Part shown: positions 41,527-50,021 of the stretch, one piece after another | Numbering within the stretch: the stretch's first letter is position 1 | Layout: every line of letters starts with the position of its first letter | NCBI GenBank assembly: GCA_963741135.1 | Contig: CAVUHC010000003.1 | Coordinates: 372,001-436,000, forward strand | From: Gp6-AA40 sp963741135 | Lineage (GTDB): Bacteria; Acidobacteriota; Vicinamibacteria; Vicinamibacterales; UBA2999 | DNA length: 64,000 nucleotides | Reading direction: 5' to 3' | Position numbers and translations under genes: made by a program | Notes under the pieces: generated by a model | What the model was told of the DNA's origin: nothing | Seen by the model: the letters and a program-made list of their open reading frames with translations, nothing else | Databases searched by the model: none

Positions 41527-42870
41527 TCATGCTGTGATCTGCTCCGCGGCCATCAGTTCGGGAATCTCGATGCGCGCCTTCGTGCCCTTGCCCGGCTCGC
41601 TCGCGAGCCGGAGTTGGTAGGTCGCCCCGAAGATGACACGGAGGCGCTCACGGACATTTGCCAGGCCGATGCCGCTGGCCATGGGCTGATCGAGTCTGTC
41701 CATCATGAATCCCATCCCATCGTCTTCGACTTCGATCACGACGCGCTGGTTCTCGCGCCAGCTGCGGATGACGATGGTGCCGATGCCGACTTTGCGGGAG
41801 AGTCCGTGCTTGATCGAGTTCTCGACGAGCGGCTGGAGGATCATGCTGGGCACGACCACGTCGATGGTGTCAGGACCGATCTCCTTGCGGACGCGCAGCT
41901 TTGGTCCGAATCTCACGACTTCAATGTCGAGGTATTCGTCTATCGATTCGAGCTCTTCACGGAGCGTCACGAAATGTTCATGGCTGCGCAGCAGCCGGCG
42001 AAGAAGCCCTGACAGCTTGTTGATCAACGTTCGCGCCGTCTCGGGCTGCGAGCGGATGAGCGACGAGATCGACGTGAGTGTGTTGAACAGGAAGTGCGGA
42101 TTGATCTGGCTCTTGAGCGCCTCGATCTTGGCGGCGAGGAGGAGCTTCTCCTGTTCCTGGAGGCGATGCTCGATCCGGGCGCTGTTCCAGATCTTGATCG
42201 GTGTCGCCACCGCGAGCACCGTTGCCAGAATAACCAGCAGCATCATCCCCGGTGACGGAGTGCCGAGATCCGCGCCGGGATAGAAGAGTCGCTCGACTCC
42301 GAAGCGCGCGCCCAGCGTCTGTCGAAGAAGTTCGAGCGCGACAGGTGCAATCAGGAGCGCGAGCTGCCAGCTCACGCCAAGCTTCCGGACGATATGCCAC
42401 ACGTGTTTGTAGAGATCTATGAAGACGAGCGGCGTGAATTGCCAGATCGTCTCCTTCGGGCAGGCCTCGCGGAGGCCGCCACCGGCAAAGCCGCAGCCGA
42501 TGGCGAATGGCACCGCGATGAACTCGCCAGCAATCAGCGCGGGCGTGCCGACGAGTACACCCACGAGTGCGCCCGCGTAGGGACCTGCAATCAGTCCCGC
42601 GAGGAACGCGCCTTCGAGGGTGAGGTCGGCCGCTTTGTAGCTGAGAAGAAGGCGCGCGGCGACGCCCGCCATCAGCGGGATGCCGAAGGCCGCCGTGAAC
42701 ACCAGCCGATCGTTCCATCCACGGCGCTCGAAGATCAGGATGTGCCTGAACCTGTGATACCGGGCGAGCATCGTCGCAAGCACCGCCATAACGGCGAGCT
42801 TGACGACGAGCGTCGTCAGCAGGAACTGGTCGGCCGAGAGGAATCTTGCTCCTTCGAGCATTCGGGCCAT
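41527..42870 (-). CDS. LytS-like sensor histidine kinase
   Basis: The start is ATG 42870 (MARMLEGARFLSADQFLLTT). The frame continues upstream only into a mirror array (GFGIWDLGVG). The 447 residues have about six transmembrane segments of the 5TMR-LYT type (RGWNDRLVFTAAFGIPLMAG, GAFLAGLIAGPYAGALVGVL), then a HisKA_7/His_kinase domain with phosphoacceptor His in LKSQINPHFLFNTLTSISSL and an HATPase_c (LVENSIKHGLSRKVG, GIGLANVRERL). It is the cognate of the adjacent LytTR regulator. A perfect palindrome overlaps its start codon. Confidence 0.94.
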   Translation of the reverse strand: MARMLEGARFLSADQFLLTTLVVKLAVMAVLATMLARYHRFRHILIFERRGWNDRLVFTAAFGIPLMAGVAARLLLSYKAADLTLEGAFLAGLIAGPYAGALVGVLVGTPALIAGEFIAVPFAIGCGFAGGGLREACPKETIWQFTPLVFIDLYKHVWHIVRKLGVSWQLALLIAPVALELLRQTLGARFGVERLFYPGADLGTPSPGMMLLVILATVLAVATPIKIWNSARIEHRLQEQEKLLLAAKIEALKSQINPHFLFNTLTSISSLIRSQPETARTLINKLSGLLRRLLRSHEHFVTLREELESIDEYLDIEVVRFGPKLRVRKEIGPDTIDVVVPSMILQPLVENSIKHGLSRKVGIGTIVIRSWRENQRVVIEVEDDGMGFMMDRLDQPMASGIGLANVRERLRVIFGATYQLRLASEPGKGTKARIEIPELMAAEQITA

Positions 42871-42886
42871 TGTAAGCAATGGCCCG
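42863..42886. promoter_or_regulatory. Perfect palindrome over the lytS-like start codon
   Basis: CGGGCCATTG-TAAG-CAATGGCCCG has 10-bp arms and a 4-nt spacer, and the ATG of the kinase (42868-42870, minus strand) lies within it. It could be an operator for a dimeric regulator or an mRNA hairpin hiding the start codon. It immediately adjoins the mirror array that begins at 42888. Confidence 0.5.
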
Positions 42887-42887
42887 T

Positions 42888-42978
42888 AAATCCCAACTCC
42901 CAAATCCCAAATTCCAAATCCCAAAGAACCTCGAAAAGGCTTTGGATTTGGGGTTTGGGATTTGGGAGTTGGGATTTA
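42888..42978. repeat. Mirror heptamer array (AAATCCC / GGATTTG units) between divergent genes
   Basis: The left arm is AAATCCC, AACTCCC, AAATCCC, AAATTCC, AAATCCC and AAAG (42888-42926). The right arm is CTTT, GGATTTG, GGGTTTG, GGATTTG, GGAGTTG and GGATTT (42940-42977). Variant units are in matching order in the two arms (AACTCCC opposite GGAGTTG), a strong sign that one arm was copied from the other. Confidence 0.96.
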
Positions 42979-42994
42979 ACGTTATGATCGTTGG

Positions 42995-43444
42995 ATGATT
43001 GGTCCGCTGATTACCGGGTTCGTGACGACGTTCCGCCACATGTTCAAGCCGAAGGTGACGGTGAACTATCCGTACCAGAAGGTGCCGATGTTCCCGAAAT
43101 ACCGCGGTAAACAGGTGCTGATGCGCGACGAGAATGGTCTCGAGAAGTGCGTCGCGTGCGGTTTGTGCTCCGTGGCGTGCCCGGCGGATGCGATCTATCT
43201 CGAAGCGGCGGAGAACGACGGTACGGTGATGGCGGGACCACGCTACGCGTCCGTGTATCAGATTCACAAGACGCGCTGCATCTTCTGCGGCTACTGCGAG
43301 GAAGCGTGCCCTGTGTCGGCGATCTTCATGGGCAAGGACTACGAGCTGGCCGTCTACAGCAAGGATGACTTCATCTGGGACAAGGCGGACCTGCTCGTGC
43401 CGGCGGCGGTGGACGCGAAAGTGCCGGCGACTGCCGCGCGCTGA
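42995..43444 (+). CDS. nuoI: NADH-quinone oxidoreductase subunit I (lone copy)
   Basis: The 149-residue protein carries two 4Fe-4S motifs, CVACGLCSVACP and CIFCGYCEEACP, with the spacing and flanks of NuoI (TVNYPYQKVPMFPKYRGKQV at the N-terminus). In complex I it hands electrons from the peripheral arm to the quinone site. No other nuo gene lies within the window, and the next gene (4 nt on) is a phosphoesterase. So it is either a detached member of a split nuo locus or an accessory ferredoxin-like protein. Confidence 0.9.
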   Translation: MIGPLITGFVTTFRHMFKPKVTVNYPYQKVPMFPKYRGKQVLMRDENGLEKCVACGLCSVACPADAIYLEAAENDGTVMAGPRYASVYQIHKTRCIFCGYCEEACPVSAIFMGKDYELAVYSKDDFIWDKADLLVPAAVDAKVPATAAR

Positions 43445-43447
43445 CGA

Positions 43448-44125
43448 ATGCTGGTCGGCGCCCTCGCCGATATCCACGGAAACTTCGACGCGATGCGCCG
43501 CGCCATGGAGCGGCATCCTGACGTGCCGTTCTGGTTGTGCGTTGGTGACGTGGCCAGCCGCAGCGGCGCGTATCCCGAACCGCCCGCGCCCGTTTACTGG
43601 ATCAAGGGCAACAACGAGAACTTCGACCGCATCGCGGAATGGAAGGCGGGGCGCGATCAGGTGCCGAACCTGCACTACATCCCGAACGGCACCGCGCGGA
43701 AGGTCGGAGTGCTGAACGTCGCGGGCCTGGGCGGGACGTTTGCGCCCACGTGGTTCGAGACGTCCGCCGCGAGCCTGCCGCATCGGCCGAGCGACGACAA
43801 GCGGCGGCATTTCGTGCGGGAAGAGGTCGAGGCGTGCAAGCGGCTGAGCGGCGTCGACATCCTGATGACCCACGAGGCTGCGCGGCCGTTCATCATCGTC
43901 GACGAGCCGGGCGAAGGAGCGAAGGCGCGGCGGCGCGACGCGGGCAAGCCGGCGATCAACGACGTGCTGGCGACAATGAAGCCGCGGCTGCACTTGTGCG
44001 GGCATCATCATCGGTTCGTCGAGACCGTGCGCGAAGGCGTTCCGTCGGTCTGCATCGATCGCATCAACCGGTCGTACCTGTTGATCGACGCCGACACGTT
44101 GGAATACACGAAGATCGACCAATAA
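43448..44125 (+). CDS. Calcineurin-like metallophosphoesterase
   Basis: All five family metal-binding motifs occur in order in 225 residues: GALADIHGNFDAM, CVGDVAS, WIKGNNENFDR, ILMTHEAARPF and LHLCGHHHRFVETV. These proteins hydrolyse phosphomono- or diesters using two metal ions. It starts 4 nt after nuoI and ends right before the ATG of the methyltransferase/MTHFR gene, so the three are probably co-transcribed. The substrate is not evident. The GHHH motif and size resemble small eukaryote-like CWF19/DBR1-type or Ysh-like phosphoesterases as much as cyclic-nucleotide enzymes. Confidence 0.88.
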   Translation: MLVGALADIHGNFDAMRRAMERHPDVPFWLCVGDVASRSGAYPEPPAPVYWIKGNNENFDRIAEWKAGRDQVPNLHYIPNGTARKVGVLNVAGLGGTFAPTWFETSAASLPHRPSDDKRRHFVREEVEACKRLSGVDILMTHEAARPFIIVDEPGEGAKARRRDAGKPAINDVLATMKPRLHLCGHHHRFVETVREGVPSVCIDRINRSYLLIDADTLEYTKIDQ

Positions 44126-46003
44126 ATGCAACCATTTCTGGAGGCGCTCGATGAACGCGTGCTCGTCTGCGACGGCGCGATGGGGACGATGCTGTACGCC
44201 AAGGGTGTGTTCATCAACCGCTGCTTCGATTCGCTCAACCTGATGTCGGCCGATACGGTCGCGGAGATCCACCAGGATTACGCGCGGGCCGGCGCCGACG
44301 TGCTCGAAACCAATACCTTTGGCGCGAATCGCATCAAGCTGCGAGGCTTTGGCCTCGGTGACCGTGTACGCGAGATCAACGTCGAGGGCGTCCGCATCGC
44401 GCGCAAGGCGTCCCGCGAGCAGGCGTACGTCGCCGGCGCGATCGGCCCTCTGGGCGTGCGCATCGAACCATGGGGAAAGATGGGGACCGACGAAGCGCAG
44501 TCGTACTTCCGCGAGCAGGCGGAGGCGTTGATCGAAGGCGGCGTGGACCTGTTCATCCTCGAAACCTTCCGCGACCTGAATGAATGCGGGGCCGCAATCG
44601 CCGCTGTTCGAAGCGTGAGCTCGCTGCCGATCGTCGCGCAAATGACCATAGAAGACGACGGGAACACCCTGGATGGCACGCCGCCGGAGCAATTTGCGCC
44701 ACAACTGGAGAAGTACGGTGCCGACGTCATTGGGGTCAACTGCAGTATCGGACCCGCGCACATGCTCGAGACCGTCGAGCGGATTGCGTCGATCACCCGC
44801 GCGCGGCTCTCCGCTCAACCGAACGCAGGGCGGCCGCGTGACATCGAGGGCCGCAACATCTATCTCTCATCGCCCGAGTACATGGCCTCGTACGCGCGGC
44901 GCTTCGTGCTTCAGGGCGTGCGGCTGGTGGGCGGATGCTGCGGTACCACGCCGGAACACATCCGGCAAATGAAGGTAGCCATCAAACAGGCAACCGCCGC
45001 CGGGTCCGCCCGGATCCCCGCCGGGTCTGATAGGACCAGGCCTACCGCGGATGCGAGTACGTCCATTGGCGTAGGGCGGGTCCTTTCGGACCCGCCGGTC
45101 GCGGTTGTCCCTCGGGCGGAGAAGTCGCAGCTCGGCGCGGCGCTTGCCGCCGGGCGCTTTGCGACGGTTATCCAGCTGCTGCCGCCGAAAGGACACGTCG
45201 GTGACGACCTCATCGACCAGGCCCGCGCGCTCAAGATCCGGGGCATCGATGTGATCAGCATCCCCGATGGCCCGCGCGGCCCGCGCATGAGCGCGCTGTC
45301 GCTCGCGGTCCTGGTGGAGCAACGCGCCGGCATCGAGACCGTGCTGCAGTACTCGTGTCGCGACCGCAACCTCCTCGGCATGCAATCGGACCTGCTCGGC
45401 GCGCACGCGATGGGCGTGCGCAATCTGGTGGTCGTCACCGGGCGCGCGCGCATGGTCGGCGACTATCCGGACGCGACGGGGGTGTTCGACGTCGACTCCG
45501 TCGGTCTCACCAACGTCGTCTCGCGTCTCAATCGCGGTCTGGATATCGGCGGCCAGCCGATCGGCGCACCGACAGGCTTTCATGTCGGCGTGATGATCAA
45601 CCCTGGCGCCGAGAATCTCGATTCGGAAGTCCGCCGCTTCGAATACAAGGTCGAAGCCGGCGCCGAGTTCGTGATTACGCGGCCCGTGTTCGACCCGGCG
45701 ACGTTCGAGCGCCTGCACAAGCGAATTGCGCCGGCTGGGATTCCCATCCTCGCGGGCCTCTGGCCGTTCGAAAGCGTGTTGAATGCGGAGTTCATGGCCA
45801 ACGAGGTGCCCGGAGTGCTCGTGCCCGAGGCTGTGCTCGAACGGATGCGAACTGCAGAGGAGGACGCCGCCGCGACGGTTCAGGGAATTGCAATCGCACG
45901 AGAGACATTGCTGGCGATCCGAGGGATGGTGCAGGGCGTGCATGTCTCGGCACCCGGCGGGCGAATTGATGTCGCGCTCGCGGTGTTGGAGGGCGTCGTG
46001 TAA
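44126..46003 (+). CDS. Bifunctional homocysteine S-methyltransferase / methylenetetrahydrofolate reductase
   Basis: The 625-residue fusion resembles the YitJ type. Residues 1-290 form the zinc-dependent homocysteine methyltransferase (RVLVCDGAMGTMLYAKGV, VLETNTFGANRIKLRGFG, VNCSIGPAHM and the Cys ligands in LVGGCCGTTPEHIRQMK). Residues about 335-620 form the flavin MTHFR (VIQLLPPKGHVGDDLIDQAR, VIQYSCRDRN-like LQYSCRDRNLLGMQSDLLGA, EAGAEFVITRPVFDPATFER). The linker between them (about residues 292-330) is encoded by REP-type palindromes and translates to a Pro/Arg/Ser-rich stretch. Together the domains can make 5-methyl-THF and use it to form methionine, which fits with the sulfur genes elsewhere in the window. 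Confidence 0.92.
   Translation: MQPFLEALDERVLVCDGAMGTMLYAKGVFINRCFDSLNLMSADTVAEIHQDYARAGADVLETNTFGANRIKLRGFGLGDRVREINVEGVRIARKASREQAYVAGAIGPLGVRIEPWGKMGTDEAQSYFREQAEALIEGGVDLFILETFRDLNECGAAIAAVRSVSSLPIVAQMTIEDDGNTLDGTPPEQFAPQLEKYGADVIGVNCSIGPAHMLETVERIASITRARLSAQPNAGRPRDIEGRNIYLSSPEYMASYARRFVLQGVRLVGGCCGTTPEHIRQMKVAIKQATAAGSARIPAGSDRTRPTADASTSIGVGRVLSDPPVAVVPRAEKSQLGAALAAGRFATVIQLLPPKGHVGDDLIDQARALKIRGIDVISIPDGPRGPRMSALSLAVLVEQRAGIETVLQYSCRDRNLLGMQSDLLGAHAMGVRNLVVVTGRARMVGDYPDATGVFDVDSVGLTNVVSRLNRGLDIGGQPIGAPTGFHVGVMINPGAENLDSEVRRFEYKVEAGAEFVITRPVFDPATFERLHKRIAPAGIPILAGLWPFESVLNAEFMANEVPGVLVPEAVLERMRTAEEDAAATVQGIAIARETLLAIRGMVQGVHVSAPGGRIDVALAVLEGVV
45071..45096 (+). repeat. GTAG-headed REP palindrome inside a coding linker
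   Basis: GTAG at 45071 is followed by GGCGGGTCC-TTTC-GGACCCGCC. A weaker, inverted partner ending in CTAC (45042-45045) lies upstream, so this may be a REPIN. The insertion keeps the reading frame of the methyltransferase/MTHFR fusion. Confidence 0.85.
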
Positions 46004-46124
46004 TTCGGGGCTTGTTCGCTACGGCTGAGAACGCTATAGTCCCGGTCAGTCCGCTTTGCTGCCGGTGGGCGCTCAGCACGAAGCGTCCGAGTCGGACAGC
46101 TGCCCCATCCCGGAGGCCTTCAGA

Positions 46125-46808
46125 ATGCTGTTCGACCATGAAAACGATGATTTCGGATCCGACGTTGCGACTCGCGCGCTGTCGGTGACCGCTGTCGAGA
46201 CCGATTTCGTCGCGCGCGTGTACCAGAAGCAAGCGAGTTGGTACGACCTGTGGTTCGGTCCGACCCTGCACCACGGCCGGCTGGTCGCGATCGAACGCAT
46301 GGGCATTGCACCGGACGATCGCATTCTCGAGGTCGGCGTCGGCACCGGCATCAACACGTCGCTCTATCCGCGGAACTGTCACGTCACCGGCATCGACCTC
46401 TCGTCGCAGATGCTCGAGAAGGCGCGCGACCGCGTGCAGCAGAAGAGGCTGCGCAACATCCGCCTGCTCGAGATGGATGCGTCGCACCTGATGTTCGCGG
46501 ACGACTCGTTCGATATCGTCTACGCGCCGTACCTGATCAGCGTCGTCCCGGATCCCGTGCAGGTCGTGAAGGAAATGCGCCGCGTCTGCCGGCCGGGCGG
46601 GAAGATCATCGTCCTGAATCATTTCCGCAGCGCGAATCCGATCCTCTCGCGCATCGAGCGGGCAATGTCGCCGTTCACCGTCCACGTCGGTTTCAAGTCG
46701 GACCTGGATCTCCCGGGCTTCCTCGCCCAGGCCGATCTTCAGCCCATCTCGATTGAGAAGGTGAACTTCCCGAGAATCTGGTCGCTGGTGACGTGCAAGA
46801 AGGACTAA
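46125..46808 (+). CDS. Class I SAM-dependent methyltransferase (PmtA-like)
   Basis: ATG 46125 is preceded by GGAGG (46112-46116), giving 227 residues. The SAM-binding motif is ILEVGVGTGINTSLYP, the acidic loop CHVTGIDLSSQMLEKARDRV, motif II FDIVYAPYLISVVPDPVQVV and post-motif MRRVCRPGGKIIVLNHFRS. The N-terminal YQKQASWYDLWFGPTLHHGR and the overall length match phosphatidylethanolamine N-methyltransferases of the Rhodobacter PmtA group. Soluble, with likely peripheral membrane association. Phospholipid methylation is inferred from family similarity. Ubiquinone/menaquinone methylation is the main alternative. Confidence 0.82.
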   Translation: MLFDHENDDFGSDVATRALSVTAVETDFVARVYQKQASWYDLWFGPTLHHGRLVAIERMGIAPDDRILEVGVGTGINTSLYPRNCHVTGIDLSSQMLEKARDRVQQKRLRNIRLLEMDASHLMFADDSFDIVYAPYLISVVPDPVQVVKEMRRVCRPGGKIIVLNHFRSANPILSRIERAMSPFTVHVGFKSDLDLPGFLAQADLQPISIEKVNFPRIWSLVTCKKD

Positions 46809-46822
46809 CGTTAGAGACGCCA

Positions 46823-47105
46823 GTTCACTCTTCTCAGTTCTCATTTTCTCGGTTCGTCTTCAGGTTCGGTTCTCCGTTCGCGCGCGCCGGGCGCGCGTCT
46901 GACCCCAGCGCGACCTCACGTCAGCCCTTCCAAGGCCAATGATTAATATCTTTTTCCGAAGTCAGGGATGTGTTGCCGCGTGATGATTCGTGCGCAAAAG
47001 CGGCGGCCTCCAGGACGCCGCGAACATCGAACATCGAACCGTGAATCTGAACAGCGAACCGAACGTGAACACGAACTGAGAAGCGAGAACTCAGAAGAGT
47101 GAACT
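46823..47105. repeat. Large mirror array of GTTC-type units with a long centre
   Basis: The outer 13 nt (46823-46835) are exactly complementary to 47093-47105, and further GTTC/GAAC units continue inward on both sides to about 46880 and 47028. The non-repetitive centre of about 150 nt contains GCGGCGGCC flanked by CGCAAAA, a motif also at the centre of the array at 50440-50653. Confidence 0.88.
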
Positions 47106-47144
47106 CGTCGCGTCGCCGCCCCACGCGTACGCTATCCTCTCGCC

Positions 47145-48035
47145 ATGAAAAAACGAGGTGCCTTTGCGTGCATCCTGGTGGCGTTGTCGGTGGCGACGCT
47201 CACGGCGACACCGGCATGGGCACAAGTCGATTTCTCCGGCGAATGGGGGCCGCGGTTCTGGGAGGATCAGCCCGAGCGCGTCCCCGGTCCAGAGCTCGGC
47301 AACTACCTCGGCGTTCCGATCAACGACGCAGCGCGCATGCGCGGCGATACGTGGGATGCCGCGATTCAGACGCTGCCTGAATGGCAGTGCCGGCCGCACA
47401 TGGCGGATTACATCTGGCGCGGCCCCTCCAACCTGCGCATTTCGAAGGAAGTCGATCCCGTCTCGCGCACGATTACCGCGTTTCATGCGGAGTGGCTGCG
47501 GTCCGTCGATCGCGTCATCTATCTGGATGGCCGGCTGCATCCGCCCGAGGGGGCCATGCACACGTGGGCCGGCTTCTCGACGGCGAAGTGGGACGGTGAT
47601 GTGCTGACGGTGACGACGACACATCTCAAGGAAGGCTACCTGCGTCGCAATGGCCTTCCGCGAAGCGACAAGGCCACCCTTGTCGAGCACTGGACGAGAC
47701 ATGGCGACTTTCTCACCGTGACGGCAATCGTCTATGACCCGGTGTACCTGGCGGAGCCGTTCATTCGCACCACCGACTACGAGCTGGATCTGCATCAGCA
47801 GATTCCGCCGTACCCATGCGGCGTTGTGCAGGAAGTGGACCGTCCCCGAGGTGTCGTCCCACATCTCCTGCCTGGAACCAATCCGTATTTGCAGGAGTTC
47901 AGCATGGACTTCGGGATTCCGTTCGAAGCCACGCGCGGCGGACCGGAGACCATGTATCCCGAGTATCGCGAGAAGCTGAAGAGCGCGCCGCTGCCGAAGC
48001 CGGCGCCCAGTCAAGGAGCCGGCAATGCGCGATAG
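47145..48035 (+). CDS. Exported protein of unknown function (first of a four-gene run)
   Basis: The product has 296 residues and a signal peptide (VALSVATLTATPAWAQ). The mature protein starts VDFSGEWGPRFWEDQPERV, a FSG-x-W opening common in secreted acidobacterial proteins. Central parts are rich in Trp, Arg and aromatic residues (LPEWQCRPHMADYIWRGPSN, AKWDGDVLTVTTTHLKEGYL, RRNGLPRSDKATLVEHWTR). The segment TTHLKEGYLRRNG is echoed in the third gene of the run (TTRIKPGYLQRNG), so the two are distant paralogues. No catalytic motif is recognised. Its stop lies 11 nt inside the next gene. Confidence 0.8.
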   Translation: MKKRGAFACILVALSVATLTATPAWAQVDFSGEWGPRFWEDQPERVPGPELGNYLGVPINDAARMRGDTWDAAIQTLPEWQCRPHMADYIWRGPSNLRISKEVDPVSRTITAFHAEWLRSVDRVIYLDGRLHPPEGAMHTWAGFSTAKWDGDVLTVTTTHLKEGYLRRNGLPRSDKATLVEHWTRHGDFLTVTAIVYDPVYLAEPFIRTTDYELDLHQQIPPYPCGVVQEVDRPRGVVPHLLPGTNPYLQEFSMDFGIPFEATRGGPETMYPEYREKLKSAPLPKPAPSQGAGNAR

Positions 48036-49194
48036 GTGGAGTGCGCTCGCGCTCGCCGCGATGCTTGCCGCTGGCGTCGCCGTTTCAGCGCAGACCTTGA
48101 ATGGCGGTTCGGCTGGCGTCGGGACGATCCCGGGTCTCAATCCGAATTCGCCGATCAAAGTGTTGCCGGTACGCGGGAACATCTACGTGCTGATGGGCGC
48201 CGGCGCCAACGTCACGCTGTCGGTGGGCCTGGATGGCGTCCTGATGGTTGATTCCGGATCGGATGACATGAGCGATCAGCTGCTGGCCGCGGTTCGGGTG
48301 GTGCAGCAATGGGTCGAAGCGAAGGCGGCCGCGGCGGCGCCGCCGGTGCTGTTTGGCGCAGAAACCCGCAACTCGGTTACCGAAGCGCGCCGCGCCGATG
48401 TGCCCCCCAAGCCGATCCGATACATCGTGGCCACGAGCGTCGCACCCGATCACATCGGGGGAAACGCGCGGATTGCGACCACCGGGCAAACATTTACTGG
48501 TGGCAACGTCGCGGGGCAACTCAGTGATGTGGGCGAGGGTGCAGCGATTCTGGCGCACGAGAACGTGCAGAAGCGAATGGCGACCCCGCCCGCCGGACAG
48601 CCGCCGTTCCCCACGCGCAGCATGCCGACGGACACGTACTACGGCGATTCGAGGAAGCTGAGCACGTTTTTCAACGGCGAGGGCGTGATGCTCCTGCATC
48701 AGCCGTCAGCGTTTACCGACGGCGATTCGATGGTCTACTTCCGCGGTTCCGATGTGATCGCCGCGGGCGAAGTGTTCCGCACCACGACGTATCCGGTAAT
48801 CGACACCGCGAAGGGTGGCACGATCAACGGCCTCGTCGAAGGACTGAATCACATCCTGGATATGTCGGTCCCGGAGTTTCGCTCGGAGGGCGGCACGCTC
48901 GTGATCCCTGCTTACGGGCGGATCAGCGACATCGCCGACGTCGCGTACTACCGCGACATGACGACGGTGCTGCGTGACCGTATTCAGGACATGGTCAAGA
49001 AGGGGATGACGCTCGAGCAGGTCAAGGCGGCCAAGCCGACGGCGGATTACGACGGCCGGTATGGAACGACCAGCGGTCCCTGGACCACGAATATGTTTGT
49101 CGAAGCGATTTACAGGACGCTGCCGCGCGACACGACCGCACGTCCCTCCGCGCCGGCGACCAGTTCCGGCCGCAAGCAGGGGGCCACGCGGTGA
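48025..49194 (+). CDS. Exported metallo-beta-lactamase-fold protein with an altered metal site
   Basis: The 389-residue product has a signal peptide (ALAAMLAAGVAVSAQ). The MBL fold is evident: IYVLMGAGANVTLSVGLDGV, LMVDSGSDDMSDQLLAAVRV, IRYIVATSVAPDHIGGNARI and DVIAAGEVFRTTTYPVID. The usual HxHxDH is SxAPDH here, so the two first-metal histidines are missing while Asp and the last His remain. The later H-to-F change in HQPSAFTDGDSMVYF removes another ligand. The protein is therefore either a one-metal enzyme or a non-catalytic fold. It overlaps both neighbours, which indicates tight coupling. Confidence 0.82.
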   Translation: MRDRWSALALAAMLAAGVAVSAQTLNGGSAGVGTIPGLNPNSPIKVLPVRGNIYVLMGAGANVTLSVGLDGVLMVDSGSDDMSDQLLAAVRVVQQWVEAKAAAAAPPVLFGAETRNSVTEARRADVPPKPIRYIVATSVAPDHIGGNARIATTGQTFTGGNVAGQLSDVGEGAAILAHENVQKRMATPPAGQPPFPTRSMPTDTYYGDSRKLSTFFNGEGVMLLHQPSAFTDGDSMVYFRGSDVIAAGEVFRTTTYPVIDTAKGGTINGLVEGLNHILDMSVPEFRSEGGTLVIPAYGRISDIADVAYYRDMTTVLRDRIQDMVKKGMTLEQVKAAKPTADYDGRYGTTSGPWTTNMFVEAIYRTLPRDTTARPSAPATSSGRKQGATR

Positions 49195-49955
49195 GAGTGC
49201 GAGGGGCCGCGCTTGCCGCCATCCCGCTCCTTTTTTCGACGACATTGTTCGCGCAGGGCGGCGGGCGGGGAGCCGCCCCTTTATCCGGTCAGGCGGGTGC
49301 GGGCGAGGACCTGACCGGCTACTGGGTCTCGCTCGTGACCGAAGACTGGCGCTGGCGGATGATGACGCCGCGCAAAGGAGACTATCCGAGCATTCCGCTG
49401 AACGCTGAAGGGCGGCGAGTGGCCGATGCGTGGGATCCCGCCAGGGAGTCGGCGGACGACAAGTGCAAGGCGTACGGGGCTGGCAACATCATGCGCGTGC
49501 CGACGCGCCTGCACATCACCTGGGAAGACGAGAACACATTGAAGGTCGACACCGATGCCGGCCAACAGACAAGGCGGTTCAACTTCGCCCGCGCGGCCAC
49601 GCTGGTGACGACTGCCGCGGCTACCGAGTCGACTCTTCAGGGTGTATCAGTCGCAAACTGGGAATATGCCGGCGGTCGCGGTCCGCGTGCGGGTGGTCCC
49701 GTGCCCGCCAGTCAGCTGAAGGTCGTCACGACGCGGATCAAACCTGGGTACCTGCAGCGCAACGGCGTGCCGTATGGCGGCAACGCCGTTGTGACCGAAT
49801 ACTTCAGCCGCGTGGCGGAGCGCGATGCCGGCGCCTACCTGATCGTCACCACAATCGTCGAAGACCCGCAGTATCTGAATTCGCGTTTCGCTCGCAGCTC
49901 GCACTTCAAGCGCGAGGCTGACGGTTCGAAATGGAAGCCAGCGCCGTGCGAGTAG
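49191..49955 (+). CDS. Exported protein related to the first gene of the run
   Basis: GTG 49191 overlaps the preceding stop. The 254 residues start with a signal peptide (ALAAIPLLFSTTLFAQ) and a Gly-rich linker. The mature part contains DLTGYWVSLVTEDWRWRMMT, RVPTRLHITWEDENTLKVDT and TRIKPGYLQRNGVPYGGNAV. The last shares its pattern with the first gene of the run. Beta-rich character suggests a lipocalin- or OB-like extracytoplasmic protein, but no named domain is certain. Confidence 0.78.
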   Translation: MRVRGAALAAIPLLFSTTLFAQGGGRGAAPLSGQAGAGEDLTGYWVSLVTEDWRWRMMTPRKGDYPSIPLNAEGRRVADAWDPARESADDKCKAYGAGNIMRVPTRLHITWEDENTLKVDTDAGQQTRRFNFARAATLVTTAAATESTLQGVSVANWEYAGGRGPRAGGPVPASQLKVVTTRIKPGYLQRNGVPYGGNAVVTEYFSRVAERDAGAYLIVTTIVEDPQYLNSRFARSSHFKREADGSKWKPAPCE

Positions 49956-50021
49956 CGCTTGTATCTTCCGCACCATGGTCGTAGAGGCCCTTCAAGTCGG
50001 CCTGTAGGGAGGACCCCATAC

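Noticed and set aside
42871..42924. N-terminal extensions such as GFGIWDLGVG on the LytS-like kinase, aguB, cobA and others
   Set aside because: These peptides are translations of AAATCCC arrays. Starts were moved to the first codon with family homology.
41978..44818. A 946-codon minus-strand open frame
   Set aside because: It overlaps nuoI, the phosphoesterase and two well-supported enzymes on the other strands, and its protein is a His/Arg/Asp-rich mirror of their codons. It is a GC-driven shadow.
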